Assembly: GCF_003011965.1 (NCBI RefSeq)
Contig: NZ_PXWG01000002.1
Span: forward strand, 124,001 to 188,000
Reading direction: 5' to 3'
Length of the DNA stretch: 64,000 bases
Origin: Streptosporangium nondiastaticum
GTDB lineage: Bacteria > Actinomycetota > Actinomycetes > Streptomycetales > Streptomycetaceae
Below are positions 17,135 through 24,998 of this stretch, in pieces. Under the pieces are notes generated by a model. That model was given only the letters and a program-made list of their open reading frames with translations. It was not told the origin of the DNA and ran no database searches. Positions within the stretch are counted from its first letter, which is position 1. Every line of letters begins with the position of its first letter. Made by a program: the position numbers and the translations under genes.

Positions 17135-17578
17135 TCAGCGCTCCGCTTCGGACGCCTCACCGAGAGCGGGGGCGGTCCCGCCGGAGACTGCCTCCCTGCC
17201 CGTGTCCGTATCCGTCTCCGTGTCCGTGTCCGAATGCAGCGCCGTGCGCAGCAGGTTCTCGACCGCGTCGAGATTCTTCGCGTGCTGCACTGTCAGTTCC
17301 GTACGCGTTCCGTCAGGGGCGACCACCCTTACCCGCACAGTGCTGCGGCGCGGCTGGCGCACGTAGACCGCAACCGCCCTGGCCAGTGCCGTCAGTGCAC
17401 CTCCGGCGCCGACCGCCACGACGAGGGTGTCACTCCAAGCGCCCAGTTCGCCCGCACCGGGGGCGGACGGCGGAACGTGCACCCGTCCACGCAACAGTGC
17501 TTCGCCGCCGAGCCAGTCTCTCAGGTCCACAAGGGAGTCAGGCCCTTCGGAGCCGTCCACGGCCAGCAGGGATCGCAT
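17135..17578 (-). CDS. EACC1-like effector-associated protein
   Basis: A 147-residue protein matching the pattern of effector-associated constant component 1. It has an N-terminal DSLVDLRDWLGGEALLRGRV, then GAWSDTLVVAVGAGGALTALARAVAVYVR, then a beta strand VRVRVVAPDGTRTELTVQHAKN. These small proteins are encoded beside caspase, trypsin or other effectors in predicted bacterial conflict systems. A Ser/Thr/Asp/Glu-rich tail contains a TDTETDTDT repeat. GGAGAGG lies upstream of a GTG-ATG pair (17581/17578); ATG is used. Its stop is two bases before the caspase start. Confidence 0.7.
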   Translation of the reverse strand: MRSLLAVDGSEGPDSLVDLRDWLGGEALLRGRVHVPPSAPGAGELGAWSDTLVVAVGAGGALTALARAVAVYVRQPRRSTVRVRVVAPDGTRTELTVQHAKNLDAVENLLRTALHSDTDTETDTDTGREAVSGGTAPALGEASEAER

Positions 17579-17982
17579 CACAAACCGCCTCTCCGCCTCA
17601 CGCCTTTTTCTCATCGGGCCCGCGGATGGGCGGCCCCCCGTGTGGTCATCCTCACACCAGTGTGCCACTTCGGGAATCGTGGTGGCAGCCGAAAGAACGC
17701 GCTACGTCCCCGAACTCCTCCGCCTCTTCCGCATCCGCCCCGCCCCGCCATCGGCTGCGCTGTGTACCGGACTTCGCCGACCCTGAACTGGTCGCCGTGC
17801 CCAGGCCAGGTGGCCAACGAGGCGTACTGGCCAGTGCTGTTCACCTGCCACCCATCGTCACCGGCGCCGGCGCGTCGTCGCGCAAATCCGATCCGCCGTT
17901 CGACGGGCTGCGCCCCGGCGACGTCGCCATCGATGACGTGGCATGCGCAAGATCGCACTAGGGGTCCGGGCCGGGCACCACC
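17579..17982. other. Gene-free interval between two peptidase loci
   Basis: About 400 bases with no convincing gene. A short plus-strand stretch ending PFDGLRPGDVAIDDVACARS looks faintly coding but has no start or family. The promoter for the EACC1 operon should lie at its left end. Confidence 0.45.
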
Positions 17983-18225
17983 TCAGTGCTCGTCTTCGAC
18001 GGTCCAGTGAGTGACGAAGAAGTACTGCCGGTCCACCTCACCCTCGGCCTCCACCTCGCGCCCGGCGAGGTGGCTCACGTCGCTCGCCTCGAAGGGGCTC
18101 GCGCCTGGCAGCCGCACCACGTAGTCGTACTCGCCGGTGTGCAGGACGAGCGCGTCGCGTTCGCTCTTGGAGCCCACGTCGACGCGCTCGTAGGAGAGCC
18201 GGCCGCGCAGTCGCCTCGTCGTCAC
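17983..18225 (-). CDS. Small conserved protein beside C25 peptidase
   Basis: An 80-residue acidic protein, GTG start, beginning five bases after the C25 peptidase stop. It reads as a compact beta-rich fold: RLRGRLSYERVDVGSKSERD, then an ALVLHTGEYDYVVRLPG strand pair, ending FFVTHWTVEDEH. No family is recognised. Tight linkage suggests an accessory or inhibitor-like partner of the peptidase; this is inference. Confidence 0.6.
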   Translation of the reverse strand: MTTRRLRGRLSYERVDVGSKSERDALVLHTGEYDYVVRLPGASPFEASDVSHLAGREVEAEGEVDRQYFFVTHWTVEDEH

Positions 18226-18229
18226 CGGG

Positions 18230-19735
18230 TCACCGGGCCTCGTACTCGTCCACGGACACGATGTCGCCGTCCTGCTCGCGGATGACCACGACGACGTCGG
18301 TGCGCACCGGCGCGTCGGGGTCGCGCTGGGCGTGCAGGAGGTGCTGGCGAGGTGGCTGCCCGAAGGACTTCTGTGCCTCGCCCTCGTGCTTCCAGACCGC
18401 GGCGAACGAGGAGACGGCGTAGCTCGGCGGCAGGTCGTGCCGCTCGGCGATGTCGCGCAGGCGCGAGGTGAGCCCGGCGTCGCGTTCAGTGCCGGGAAGG
18501 GGCTCCGGTACGGAGACGGACTGCTCCAGCATGTGGGCGACGAGCCTGGCTTCCCGGCGGCGGTGGGTCCGGGCGGCGCCCGGGTCCGTCCCGCCGACGG
18601 CCTTGGCGCGGGCCTTGACCGGTTTGGCCGAGGGGTCGCCGAGGAGGACGAACTGCGCGAGGGTCTTGAGGTCCACCGGGTCGAGGCGGCCCTTGAGCTT
18701 CACGTAGTCCAGCCGCGCCTTGAGTGCGGCGTAGCCGCCGGACTGGCCCTGGAGAAGCTCCCGCACGAGGTACTGAGTGATCAGGTCGGCTTGGTCGCAG
18801 CTGTCGGCGGGCCCGTAGGCGATGGTCGTGCTGCCGAAGAAGACGAGGGCGCCGCTGCCCAGGTAGGTGTTGCACAGCGGCAGGTGCGGGGCGGCCGGAG
18901 GCCGGTAGAGCTCGGCCCCGTAGCAGCACTCGGCCGCCAGGACCGTCCCGTCGGCGAGGTGCCCGTCGATGTCGCCGGCCTTGAGGGCGACGGGGTAGCC
19001 GGAACTGCCCTGTCCGTACCAATGAGAGTCCTTGGCGGCGCCGTGGCAGTTAACGAAATGGCTCCTGGCGGCGAGGGGTCCGGGCTGCCACGGTGATCCG
19101 CCGGGCGGGACCAGGTGCAGGGCGGAGGCGTCACCGAAGAGCGTCGCGAGGTTCTCGCGCGTCGACTTCTCCCACACAGCGGCGGAGAGCCCGAAGTAGC
19201 CCTCGTACTTCCCACGGTCCGCGGGTGCGACCGCGGCGGCACGCCCGAGGAGGCCGGTCAGGTAGGCCGGGTCGTGCTCCCCAGTCACGTCCGGCAGGCG
19301 GCCCACGACGCGGCTGGGCGCGGTGTACCGGCCCGGCTCCTGCCTGCCCGCCCCGTACGTGGTTTCGCAGGCGTACGGCAGGTCGCTGGGGACGACCGGG
19401 TCGTCGTCGTGGGGGACGGGGTTCTTCAGTTGCTGGTGCGGGATGACGTCATGGCTCCCCAGGAGCATCAGGTAGTCGGGGCCGACCCCGTGGAAGACGG
19501 CGTCGACGGCGTCCTTGTTCTGCCGCGCGTCGGCGGGGTCCGTCACCTCCGGGGCACCGTACCGGGCCATGTCGTCCGGGCTGCCGAGGTCGACCACGGT
19601 GGTGTCGACGCCCCGGTCCCGGTCGGCCTCGACCAGGCCGGTGAGAGCCTCGCGCACCGAGGTGAGGCCCGCGCCCGTGTACCCCTTGTGCCGCATGGCG
19701 GCGTAGTTCGCGGCTACGATCTTGACCGAGCTCAT
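18230..19735 (-). CDS. C25 gingipain-like caspase-fold peptidase
   Basis: A 501-residue protein with the catalytic His in SHFVNCHGAAKDSHW (His231) and Cys in VLAAECCYGAELY (Cys270/271), the arrangement of the C25/caspase-like clan CD peptidases. The N-terminal 150 residues form a Rossmann-like subdomain with PDYLMLLGSHDVIPH. The C-terminal 120 residues contain a helical region and a strand TDVVVVIREQDGDIVSVDEYE. There is no signal peptide, unlike secreted gingipains, so it probably acts in the cytoplasm. ATG 19735 has GGAGAGG eight bases upstream. It sits with small partner genes and a broken M14 peptidase. Confidence 0.85.
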   Translation of the reverse strand: MSSVKIVAANYAAMRHKGYTGAGLTSVREALTGLVEADRDRGVDTTVVDLGSPDDMARYGAPEVTDPADARQNKDAVDAVFHGVGPDYLMLLGSHDVIPHQQLKNPVPHDDDPVVPSDLPYACETTYGAGRQEPGRYTAPSRVVGRLPDVTGEHDPAYLTGLLGRAAAVAPADRGKYEGYFGLSAAVWEKSTRENLATLFGDASALHLVPPGGSPWQPGPLAARSHFVNCHGAAKDSHWYGQGSSGYPVALKAGDIDGHLADGTVLAAECCYGAELYRPPAAPHLPLCNTYLGSGALVFFGSTTIAYGPADSCDQADLITQYLVRELLQGQSGGYAALKARLDYVKLKGRLDPVDLKTLAQFVLLGDPSAKPVKARAKAVGGTDPGAARTHRRREARLVAHMLEQSVSVPEPLPGTERDAGLTSRLRDIAERHDLPPSYAVSSFAAVWKHEGEAQKSFGQPPRQHLLHAQRDPDAPVRTDVVVVIREQDGDIVSVDEYEAR

Positions 19736-19769
19736 GGACAACACCTCTCCGCCGGCTTCGGTCGCCGGT

Positions 19770-20314
19770 TCAGGTCTTCAGCGCGGCCAGGCAGAACTGG
19801 ACCAGCCCCGCGTCGACATCCTTGATGATCCTCTCCATCTCCGCCCACGGCGGGTGGAAGCTCGCGGCGTCCGACGCGGGGTCCTCCTTGCCCCACTCGA
19901 TGGTGAAGGCAAGGACCTTGCCCTTGCTGTCGTCGACGATGTGCCGGGAGTACGCGTAATCGTCGCTGGTCCCACAGGTCGCGTACAGGTGGAAGCCGGA
20001 CATCGGCTTGTATGTGGCGGCACGGACGCGGTGCAGCCCCGCGCAGAATTCCTCGGCCAGTTCGAGGGCGGTGTCCTCGTCGCTCTTCGGGATGTACTCC
20101 GCGTACGCGGTGTCGTGGGGCAGGCCGCGCTTAGGACGACACAGTCCTTGCCTCCGTCAGGGGTGGAACCGACTTCGAGGGCGTGACACGTCACGCCCTC
20201 GACCGAACGCTCGGGAAGCGCGACGAGCCGGCTCAGCTCCGGGTACGCGCCTGCCAGGCGGACCACGGCCGAATCGACCTCGGTAGTGTTGAAGTACTTC
20301 GCGTTGAGCGGCAT
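19770..20314 (-). pseudogene. M14 zinc carboxypeptidase, deleted and frameshifted
   Basis: The N-terminal 70 residues (LNAKYFNTTEVDSAVVRL to GGKDCVVLSA) and the C-terminal 110 residues (LPHDTAYAEYIPKSDEDTAL, YKPMSGFHLYATCGTSDDYA, FTIEWGKE) belong to one M14 carboxypeptidase but lie in different frames and meet near 20130. The HxxE...H zinc site is deleted; the catalytic Glu region FTIEWG remains. The ATG at 20314 was probably the original start. It is inactive as a peptidase. Confidence 0.8.
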
Positions 20315-20329
20315 GGGAACCTCACCGGA

Positions 20330-20653
20330 TCAGTCCTCGACCTTGTCGCCGAGCCCGCGCGGAACGGCCGACGGGTCGGCGAACCGGTCGCCCTCCCCGA
20401 CCTCGGCCTGGCGGGCCTTGCCCACGGCGGTGGCATCGCCCACCACCGTCACGGTCACTCCCGGCTGCTCCAGCACCGCGGCCTTCCGCTCGCTCACGTA
20501 GGCGTCGATGCCGACACTGCCGTCCGCATGCGTACGGGGACGACCTCCGACGTCGGGGCGCTCAGCTCGAAGAAGCGCGCGCAGTGTGTCCGCGTCCTTG
20601 GCGGTAACCCGGACGCGCAGGATCTTGTCATAGTGGCTGTCGTCGGAGGGCAT
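20330..20653 (-). CDS. Small protein upstream of M14 peptidase
   Basis: A 107-residue protein starting MPSDDSHYDKILRVRVTAKD. It has a beta-alpha-beta pattern (ILRVRVTAKDADTLRALLRA, GIDAYVSERKAAVLEQPGV, VTVVGDATAVGKARQAEVG) reminiscent of propeptide-like or inhibitor domains of peptidases. It ends 15 bases before the M14 remnant. No named family is certain. It probably was the companion of the carboxypeptidase. Confidence 0.6.
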   Translation of the reverse strand: MPSDDSHYDKILRVRVTAKDADTLRALLRAERPDVGGRPRTHADGSVGIDAYVSERKAAVLEQPGVTVTVVGDATAVGKARQAEVGEGDRFADPSAVPRGLGDKVED

Positions 20654-21036
20654 GGCCTCACGTCCCTCATTGGGTCTCTGCTTTCACAGTGCCCCCTGCG
20701 GGGGGGAGGGATGTCAAGCGACCCGGAATTCCGTTATCGCCCGCAACAAAGCGGGGTAAAGCGGGGTTATATGTGCGTTTTCCCGGCCCGGAAAAGCGCG
20801 CCTTCTTCTTCACCTCGTACCCGCGAGCGGAGAGGAAGATCCACAGGTAAAGCTGACGGAGCTACTGGCCCACAAACGCGCCGTGCCTGTGCCTGCCGGT
20901 GCGCCTGAGAGATGTCGGCGAGGACTTCGGCCGACTGGACTTCGCCGAGGCCGGCCGCAAGCGGTTCTGCTAAGGGCGCGCACCTGGCGGTCGTTGACGG
21001 CCCGATAAGGATGCCGCCGAGGCCACGTCGCCCACG
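20654..21036. other. Intergenic region with a GC hairpin
   Basis: No gene is recognised in about 380 bases. A perfect stem GCCCCC-TGC-GGGGGG at 20691-20706 lies in the 5' region of the 107-residue gene and could be a regulatory hairpin or terminator. The rest resembles decayed sequence adjoining the phage scrap. Confidence 0.4.
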
Positions 21037-21350
21037 ATGCGCCGCCATCTGCGGGAATGGTGGCAGGCGATTCTGCTGACCCGTATCGAACCGCGCAGGT
21101 CGGTGATCGTCATCCGGACCCGGTGGGACGAGGACGATCTCGCGGGCCGCATTTACGTCCTCGACGACCGCTCGGGGACCCTCGGCGCGGAGACGTGGCG
21201 TGCAGAAACGTTCCCGCTGGCGATCGAGCTGCGCGCGGACGCCATCGGCATCGGCATCGGCATCGAGAGCAACTTCGAGGGCGATATGAGTCGGCAGATC
21301 GTTCAGCAGACATGGCAGGAGCTCCAGCGGGAGGGTCGCACGGAAGGCAT
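21037..21350 (+). pseudogene. Phage terminase large-subunit fragment
   Basis: About 100 residues match phage terminase large subunits: EWWQAILLTRIEPRRSVIVI with TRWDEDDLAGRI (ATPase/nuclease linker), then, after an internal deletion, IGIESNFEGDMSRQIVQQTW and LQREGRTEG from the C-terminal nuclease domain. A GGCATC triplet pair repeats at the deletion joint. No other phage gene is present. It is a prophage scrap abutting a truncated hydrolase. Confidence 0.72.
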
Positions 21351-21600
21351 CTCCCTTTCCCAGGGTGTAGCGGGGGCCCTGAGAACCGCTCGCACCGCGC
21401 CCTCGCCGCTCGACGAGGTGCACCCTGAAGGAGGCGGCCAACGCTGAGGCCAGTGGCAGGTAGTCGTCAGAGGTGCGCAGAGCCCCGCCGAGCAGGATGA
21501 GGCCCGGACCATCGCCCGTCGTCCGATAGCTGATCGGCGTCCCGTCGGCCGACAGGGCCGCGTGCGGGCAGGCCGGTGAGGTCTGGAGGTTCTGGCTCAC
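21351..21600 (-). pseudogene. Alpha/beta hydrolase, 5' fragment
   Basis: The N-terminal 80 residues of an alpha/beta hydrolase: GTPISYRTTGDGPGLILLGG (oxyanion strand) and FRVHLVERRGRGASGSQGPR. Similarity stops at about YTLGKGDAF, where the terminase scrap begins on the other strand. The nucleophile Ser and His are missing. Its GTG start overlaps the stop of the preceding small frame (GTGA). Confidence 0.7.
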
Positions 21601-21774
21601 TTCGCGCCCTTCCTCTCCAGCCTCTCCAGGCCCTCAAAAGTCGCCAGGATGCGTGCGGCGTGTTCGGCGTACTCCTCGTACGGCACGCCGCTGAGCGCGA
21701 CGAGCGCAGCCAGCCGCTCCGCCCCGGGCCGGGCACCGGAAGGTTCGATCGGCCGGACGCAACTTTTTCGCATT
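21597..21774 (-). pseudogene. C-terminal stub of an unidentified gene
   Basis: A 58-residue frame ending RLAALVALSGVPYEEYAEHA...LERLERKGAK, overlapping the hydrolase start. It starts only 11 bases from the divergent TetR gene and has no ribosome site, so it is probably the truncated end of a larger gene formerly coupled to the hydrolase. Family unknown. Confidence 0.4.
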
Positions 21775-21785
21775 AAGCTGGACGC

Positions 21786-22364
21786 ATGAGTGCCCGAGCG
21801 ACCACACGCCCCGGCGGGCGCAGCGCCCGCGTCCAGCAGTCCGTGCATCAGGCCGTCCGCGATCTGGAGGCGGAGGTGGGGCGGGACGCGCTGACCGTGC
21901 CGCTGATCGCCGCCCGCGCGGGGGTGACGCCGTCCACCGTCTACCGGCGCTGGGGGGACCTGCGGGAACTGCTGTCCGATGTCGCCGTCGAGCGGCTGCG
22001 TCCCGACGGTCCGCCGGCCGACCACGGCAGCCTGCGGGCGGACCTGGAGGCGTGGGCGGTGCAGTTCGCGGACGAGATGGCCTCGACGGCGGGGCGCACG
22101 TACATCCGCGACGCCCTGCTGGGCGACCCTGAGCAGGGCAATGCGCTTCGCTGCTCCGATTACGCCGCCGAGCAGTTGAAGGCCATCGGGGTGCGCGCGG
22201 CCGGGCGCGGGGAGGGCGTGCCCGATGTGGAGACCCTGCTGGACGTCCTCGTCGCCCCCCTCATGTACCGCATCCTGTTCCGCCCCTCGGATCTGTCGGA
22301 GGCCTACACCGACGGGCTTGTGGCGTCGGCGCTCGGCCGGGGCTCTGCTCCCTCCGGAGGCTAA
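21786..22364 (+). CDS. TetR/AcrR-family repressor
   Basis: A 192-residue regulator. The N-terminal HTH is clear: VPLIAARAGVTPSTVYRRWGDLRELL (about residues 37-62), followed by a helical ligand-binding domain ending FRPSDLSEAYTDGLVASAL. It lies directly upstream of, and co-directional with, the MFS/MBL/amidase operon, with a palindromic operator between them. It probably represses that operon and responds to a substrate of the pathway. ATG 21786 is close to the divergent stub. Confidence 0.9.
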   Translation: MSARATTRPGGRSARVQQSVHQAVRDLEAEVGRDALTVPLIAARAGVTPSTVYRRWGDLRELLSDVAVERLRPDGPPADHGSLRADLEAWAVQFADEMASTAGRTYIRDALLGDPEQGNALRCSDYAAEQLKAIGVRAAGRGEGVPDVETLLDVLVAPLMYRILFRPSDLSEAYTDGLVASALGRGSAPSGG

Positions 22365-22446
22365 AAGCTAAGGGTTTGCGTTTTGGGGCGCGTGGGATCT
22401 AATCTGTCTAACGCAAAGCGTTTGCTTTAGGCATGAGAGGTGCTCC
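22365..22446 (+). promoter_or_regulatory. Putative TetR operator and promoter
   Basis: The gap contains the inverted repeat GCAAA-GCG-TTTGC at 22413-22425 and a related half-site GGTTTGCG at 22373-22380. Both lie just upstream of the exporter's GTG. An AT-richer stretch (AATCTGTCTAAC) between them could hold the -10. This is the expected placement for a repressor site of the adjacent TetR protein. Confidence 0.6.
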
Positions 22447-23667
22447 GTGCTCAGCGTCCTGGCCCCGCCGTCCCCTTCCCGCCGCCTGCCCGTTCTGGGC
22501 CGCCGCAGCGCCTTCCCCCTCCACGCCTCCATCCTGGCCGCCCTGCTGGCCGCCTCCAGCGCGCCGACCCCCCTCTACGCCCTCTACCAGGCCGAATGGC
22601 ACTTCTCGGCACTGACCGTCACCGTCGTGTTCAGCGCCTACGCACTCACCCTGCTCGGCACCCTGCTGACGGCGGGCACTCTCTCGGACCACCTCGGCCG
22701 GCGCCCCGTCCTGATCGGTGCGCTGCTCGCGGAGGCCGCCGCGATGGCCGTCTTCGCCACCGCCCAGGGCGTCACGGCGCTGATCGCCGCCCGGATCCTG
22801 CAAGGCCTTGCCACCGGCGTCGCAACCAGCGCCGCCGGAGCCGCCCTGCTCGACTTCGAGGACCCCGGCCGCCCAGGACGGGCGACGCTCGCCAACGGCA
22901 TCACCCCCGTGGCCGGCATGGCGGCCGGCGTCCTGGCCTCCACCGCCCTCGTGCAGTACGCCCCCGCTCCCACCCGCACCGTCTACCTCCTGCTGCTCCT
23001 GCTGTTCACCGCGCAGGCGGCCGCGGTGCTGCTCACCACCGAGACCGCACACCCCCACTCCGGCGCGTGGCGCTCCCTGCGTCCCGGCATCGCCGTCGCC
23101 CCCGCCTCCCGCCCGGCCATGAGACTGCTCGCCCCCGGCGTCGTCGCCGCCTGGGCGCTGGGCGGCTTCTACTCCTCCCTCGGTCCCTCGCTCGCCCGGC
23201 TCGTCGCCCCGCACACGTCCCGCGCCACCGGCGGCCTGGTCTTCTTCACCCTGACGGCCGCAGCCGGCCTCGCCGTCCTGGCCGCGCGGCCCCTGTCCCC
23301 CCGCACGGCGAGCGCCGCCGGCGCCGCGGTCCTGATCCCCGGGGCCCTGCTGACCCTGAGCGCGCCCCACTTGCACAGCCTGCCCGCCCTGTTCGCCGGC
23401 ACCGCCCTCGCGGGCACCGGCTTCGGCGCCGTCACCCAGGGCGCCCTGCGCCTGCTGCTGGCCCCGGCCGCCCCGGACGAACGCGCCGGCACCCTCGCCG
23501 CCTACTACGTCCTCAGCTACCTGGCCATGAGCATCCCCGCCGTCCTCGCCGGCCTCCTGACCAACCTCTACGGCCTGCAAACCGCCGTCTACCTCTACGC
23601 CGCGACGGTCATCCTGCTGACCCTGACCGGCCTCGTCCGCTCCGTGCGGCAGCCGGCCACCGGCTGA
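22447..23667 (+). CDS. MFS transporter
   Basis: A 406-residue major facilitator with about twelve hydrophobic segments. The loop 2-3 signature is GTLSDHLGRRPVLIGALL, and RILQGLATGVATSAAG marks the fourth/fifth-helix region. It resembles drug or metabolite exporters of the 12-TM class. The GTG start follows the operator; the start codon is preceded by GAGAGG. It is the first gene of an operon with a metallo-hydrolase and an amidase pair and probably exports or imports their substrate or product. Confidence 0.9.
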   Translation: MLSVLAPPSPSRRLPVLGRRSAFPLHASILAALLAASSAPTPLYALYQAEWHFSALTVTVVFSAYALTLLGTLLTAGTLSDHLGRRPVLIGALLAEAAAMAVFATAQGVTALIAARILQGLATGVATSAAGAALLDFEDPGRPGRATLANGITPVAGMAAGVLASTALVQYAPAPTRTVYLLLLLLFTAQAAAVLLTTETAHPHSGAWRSLRPGIAVAPASRPAMRLLAPGVVAAWALGGFYSSLGPSLARLVAPHTSRATGGLVFFTLTAAAGLAVLAARPLSPRTASAAGAAVLIPGALLTLSAPHLHSLPALFAGTALAGTGFGAVTQGALRLLLAPAAPDERAGTLAAYYVLSYLAMSIPAVLAGLLTNLYGLQTAVYLYAATVILLTLTGLVRSVRQPATG

Positions 23668-23735
23668 CCGGATCCCGCCGTCCCGCACCGGACCGCACCG
23701 CCCCATCCGAACCGCCCCATCCGAAAGGACCACCG

Positions 23736-24668
23736 ATGAACACCACCACGCCCCGTCAGGCCACTTCACCCGCACGCACGGGATGGAGCCTCGGCGACAT
23801 CGCCGTACGCCGTGTCGACGAGATCGAGCTGCCGCGCCAGACCGGACCCTGGCTACTGCCGGACGCCACCAAAGAGGTGCTGGACGAGGCGTCGTGGCTG
23901 CGCCCCGACTTCGCCGACGCCGACGTCCCCCGTCTGGCGAGCCACAGCTTCGCGGTGGAGGCGGGCGGGCTGCGGATCGTCGTGGACACCGGCATCGGCA
24001 ACGCCAAGCCGCGCGCCAACCCGGCCTGGAACGGACTCGACACCGACTTCCTGCAGCGCCTGGCGGCGGCCGGTTTCCCGCCCGAGTCCGTGGACCTCGT
24101 GATCACCACGCACCTGCACACCGACCACGTGGGCTGGAACACCCGCCTCTCCGGTGACGACTGGGTTCCCACCTTCCCCAACGCCCGCTACCTCACCAGC
24201 CGCACCGAATGGGACCACTGGGCCGCCACCGACCTGGACGACGCCCGACGCCAGATGTTCCGCGACTCCGTCACCCCCGTGCACGACGCCGGACAGTACG
24301 ACCTCGTGGACGTGCCCGAGCAGGGGCACGAGGTCGCGCCGGGCGTCCTGCTCATCCCCGCCCCGGGCCACACCCCGGGACAGGTCGCCGTCGAACTCCG
24401 CGGCAGCGACCGCCACGCGCTGATCACCGGCGACAGCATCCACCACCCCGTGCAGCTCTCCCACCCCCACGTGCACAGCTGCGTCGACATCGATCCCGCC
24501 CAGGCCATCCGCACCCGCGCCCGCCTGCTCGACACCCTGGCGGACACCGACGCGCTGCTCCTGGGCACCCACTTCCCGCAGCCCACGGCAGGCACCGTCC
24601 GCCGGGAGAACGGCCGTTACCGGCTGCTCGCCGAGCACGCCGCCGAGATGCCAGCCACCGCGGCCTGA
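23736..24668 (+). CDS. Metallo-beta-lactamase-fold hydrolase
   Basis: A 310-residue MBL-fold enzyme with the dinuclear metal motif THLHTDHVGW (HxHxDH), a second His in PAPGHTPGQV, an Asp in LITGDSIHHP, and a final His in LLLGTHFP. The layout is that of lactonase-like or arylsulfatase-like MBL proteins. ATG 23736 has AAAGGA seven bases upstream. It follows the MFS gene by 68 bases in the TetR-controlled operon. Hydrolysis of a lactone or ester substrate is plausible; identity is not determinable. Confidence 0.9.
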   Translation: MNTTTPRQATSPARTGWSLGDIAVRRVDEIELPRQTGPWLLPDATKEVLDEASWLRPDFADADVPRLASHSFAVEAGGLRIVVDTGIGNAKPRANPAWNGLDTDFLQRLAAAGFPPESVDLVITTHLHTDHVGWNTRLSGDDWVPTFPNARYLTSRTEWDHWAATDLDDARRQMFRDSVTPVHDAGQYDLVDVPEQGHEVAPGVLLIPAPGHTPGQVAVELRGSDRHALITGDSIHHPVQLSHPHVHSCVDIDPAQAIRTRARLLDTLADTDALLLGTHFPQPTAGTVRRENGRYRLLAEHAAEMPATAA

Positions 24669-24788
24669 CCGCGCAACCGGCCGCACCCGCGCAGGCCGCC
24701 GCGGCGTCCTCAGCTGCCCACCCGGAACCTCCGCCTTCAGGGTGTCGGCCACACCACCGCCCCACCCCCACCGACAGGAAGAACATCC

Positions 24789-24998
24789 ATGTCCGCCGTC
24801 GAACTCACACCGCCCGAGGCCGCCCGCTGGGCCGCCCGCGCCGGACTCGACCTGCCCGCCGAGCGCCACGCCGCGGTCGCCGCGGTCGCCAACCACATCC
24901 ACAGCGTCGTCTCGGTCCTGCGTGAGCTGGACTTCGCGGACGTCCCGCCCGCCGCCGCCTACCACCCCGTACAGGAGAAGCGCGATGCAGCCGTATGA
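24789..24998 (+). CDS. AtzG/GatC-like small amidase subunit
   Basis: A 69-residue helical protein (MSAVELTPPEAARWAARAGL ... AAVANHIHSVVSVLRELDFA) resembling the AtzG-like (DUF4089) family. Those proteins form a GatC-like belt around a partner amidase. ATG has AGGAAG upstream. The gene overlaps the amidase start by 14 bases, so the subunits are probably made together, as for AtzG-AtzE and GatC-GatA. Confidence 0.75.
   Translation: MSAVELTPPEAARWAARAGLDLPAERHAAVAAVANHIHSVVSVLRELDFADVPPAAAYHPVQEKRDAAV

Noticed and set aside
20691..20706. GC hairpin as a Rho-independent terminator
   Set aside because: No T-tract follows on either strand; could be a chance GC palindrome.
22440..24668. A 742-residue plus-strand frame joining the MFS and MBL genes
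   Set aside because: It overlaps the MFS gene in the wrong frame and only its last 310 residues (from ATG 23736) are the real MBL protein.
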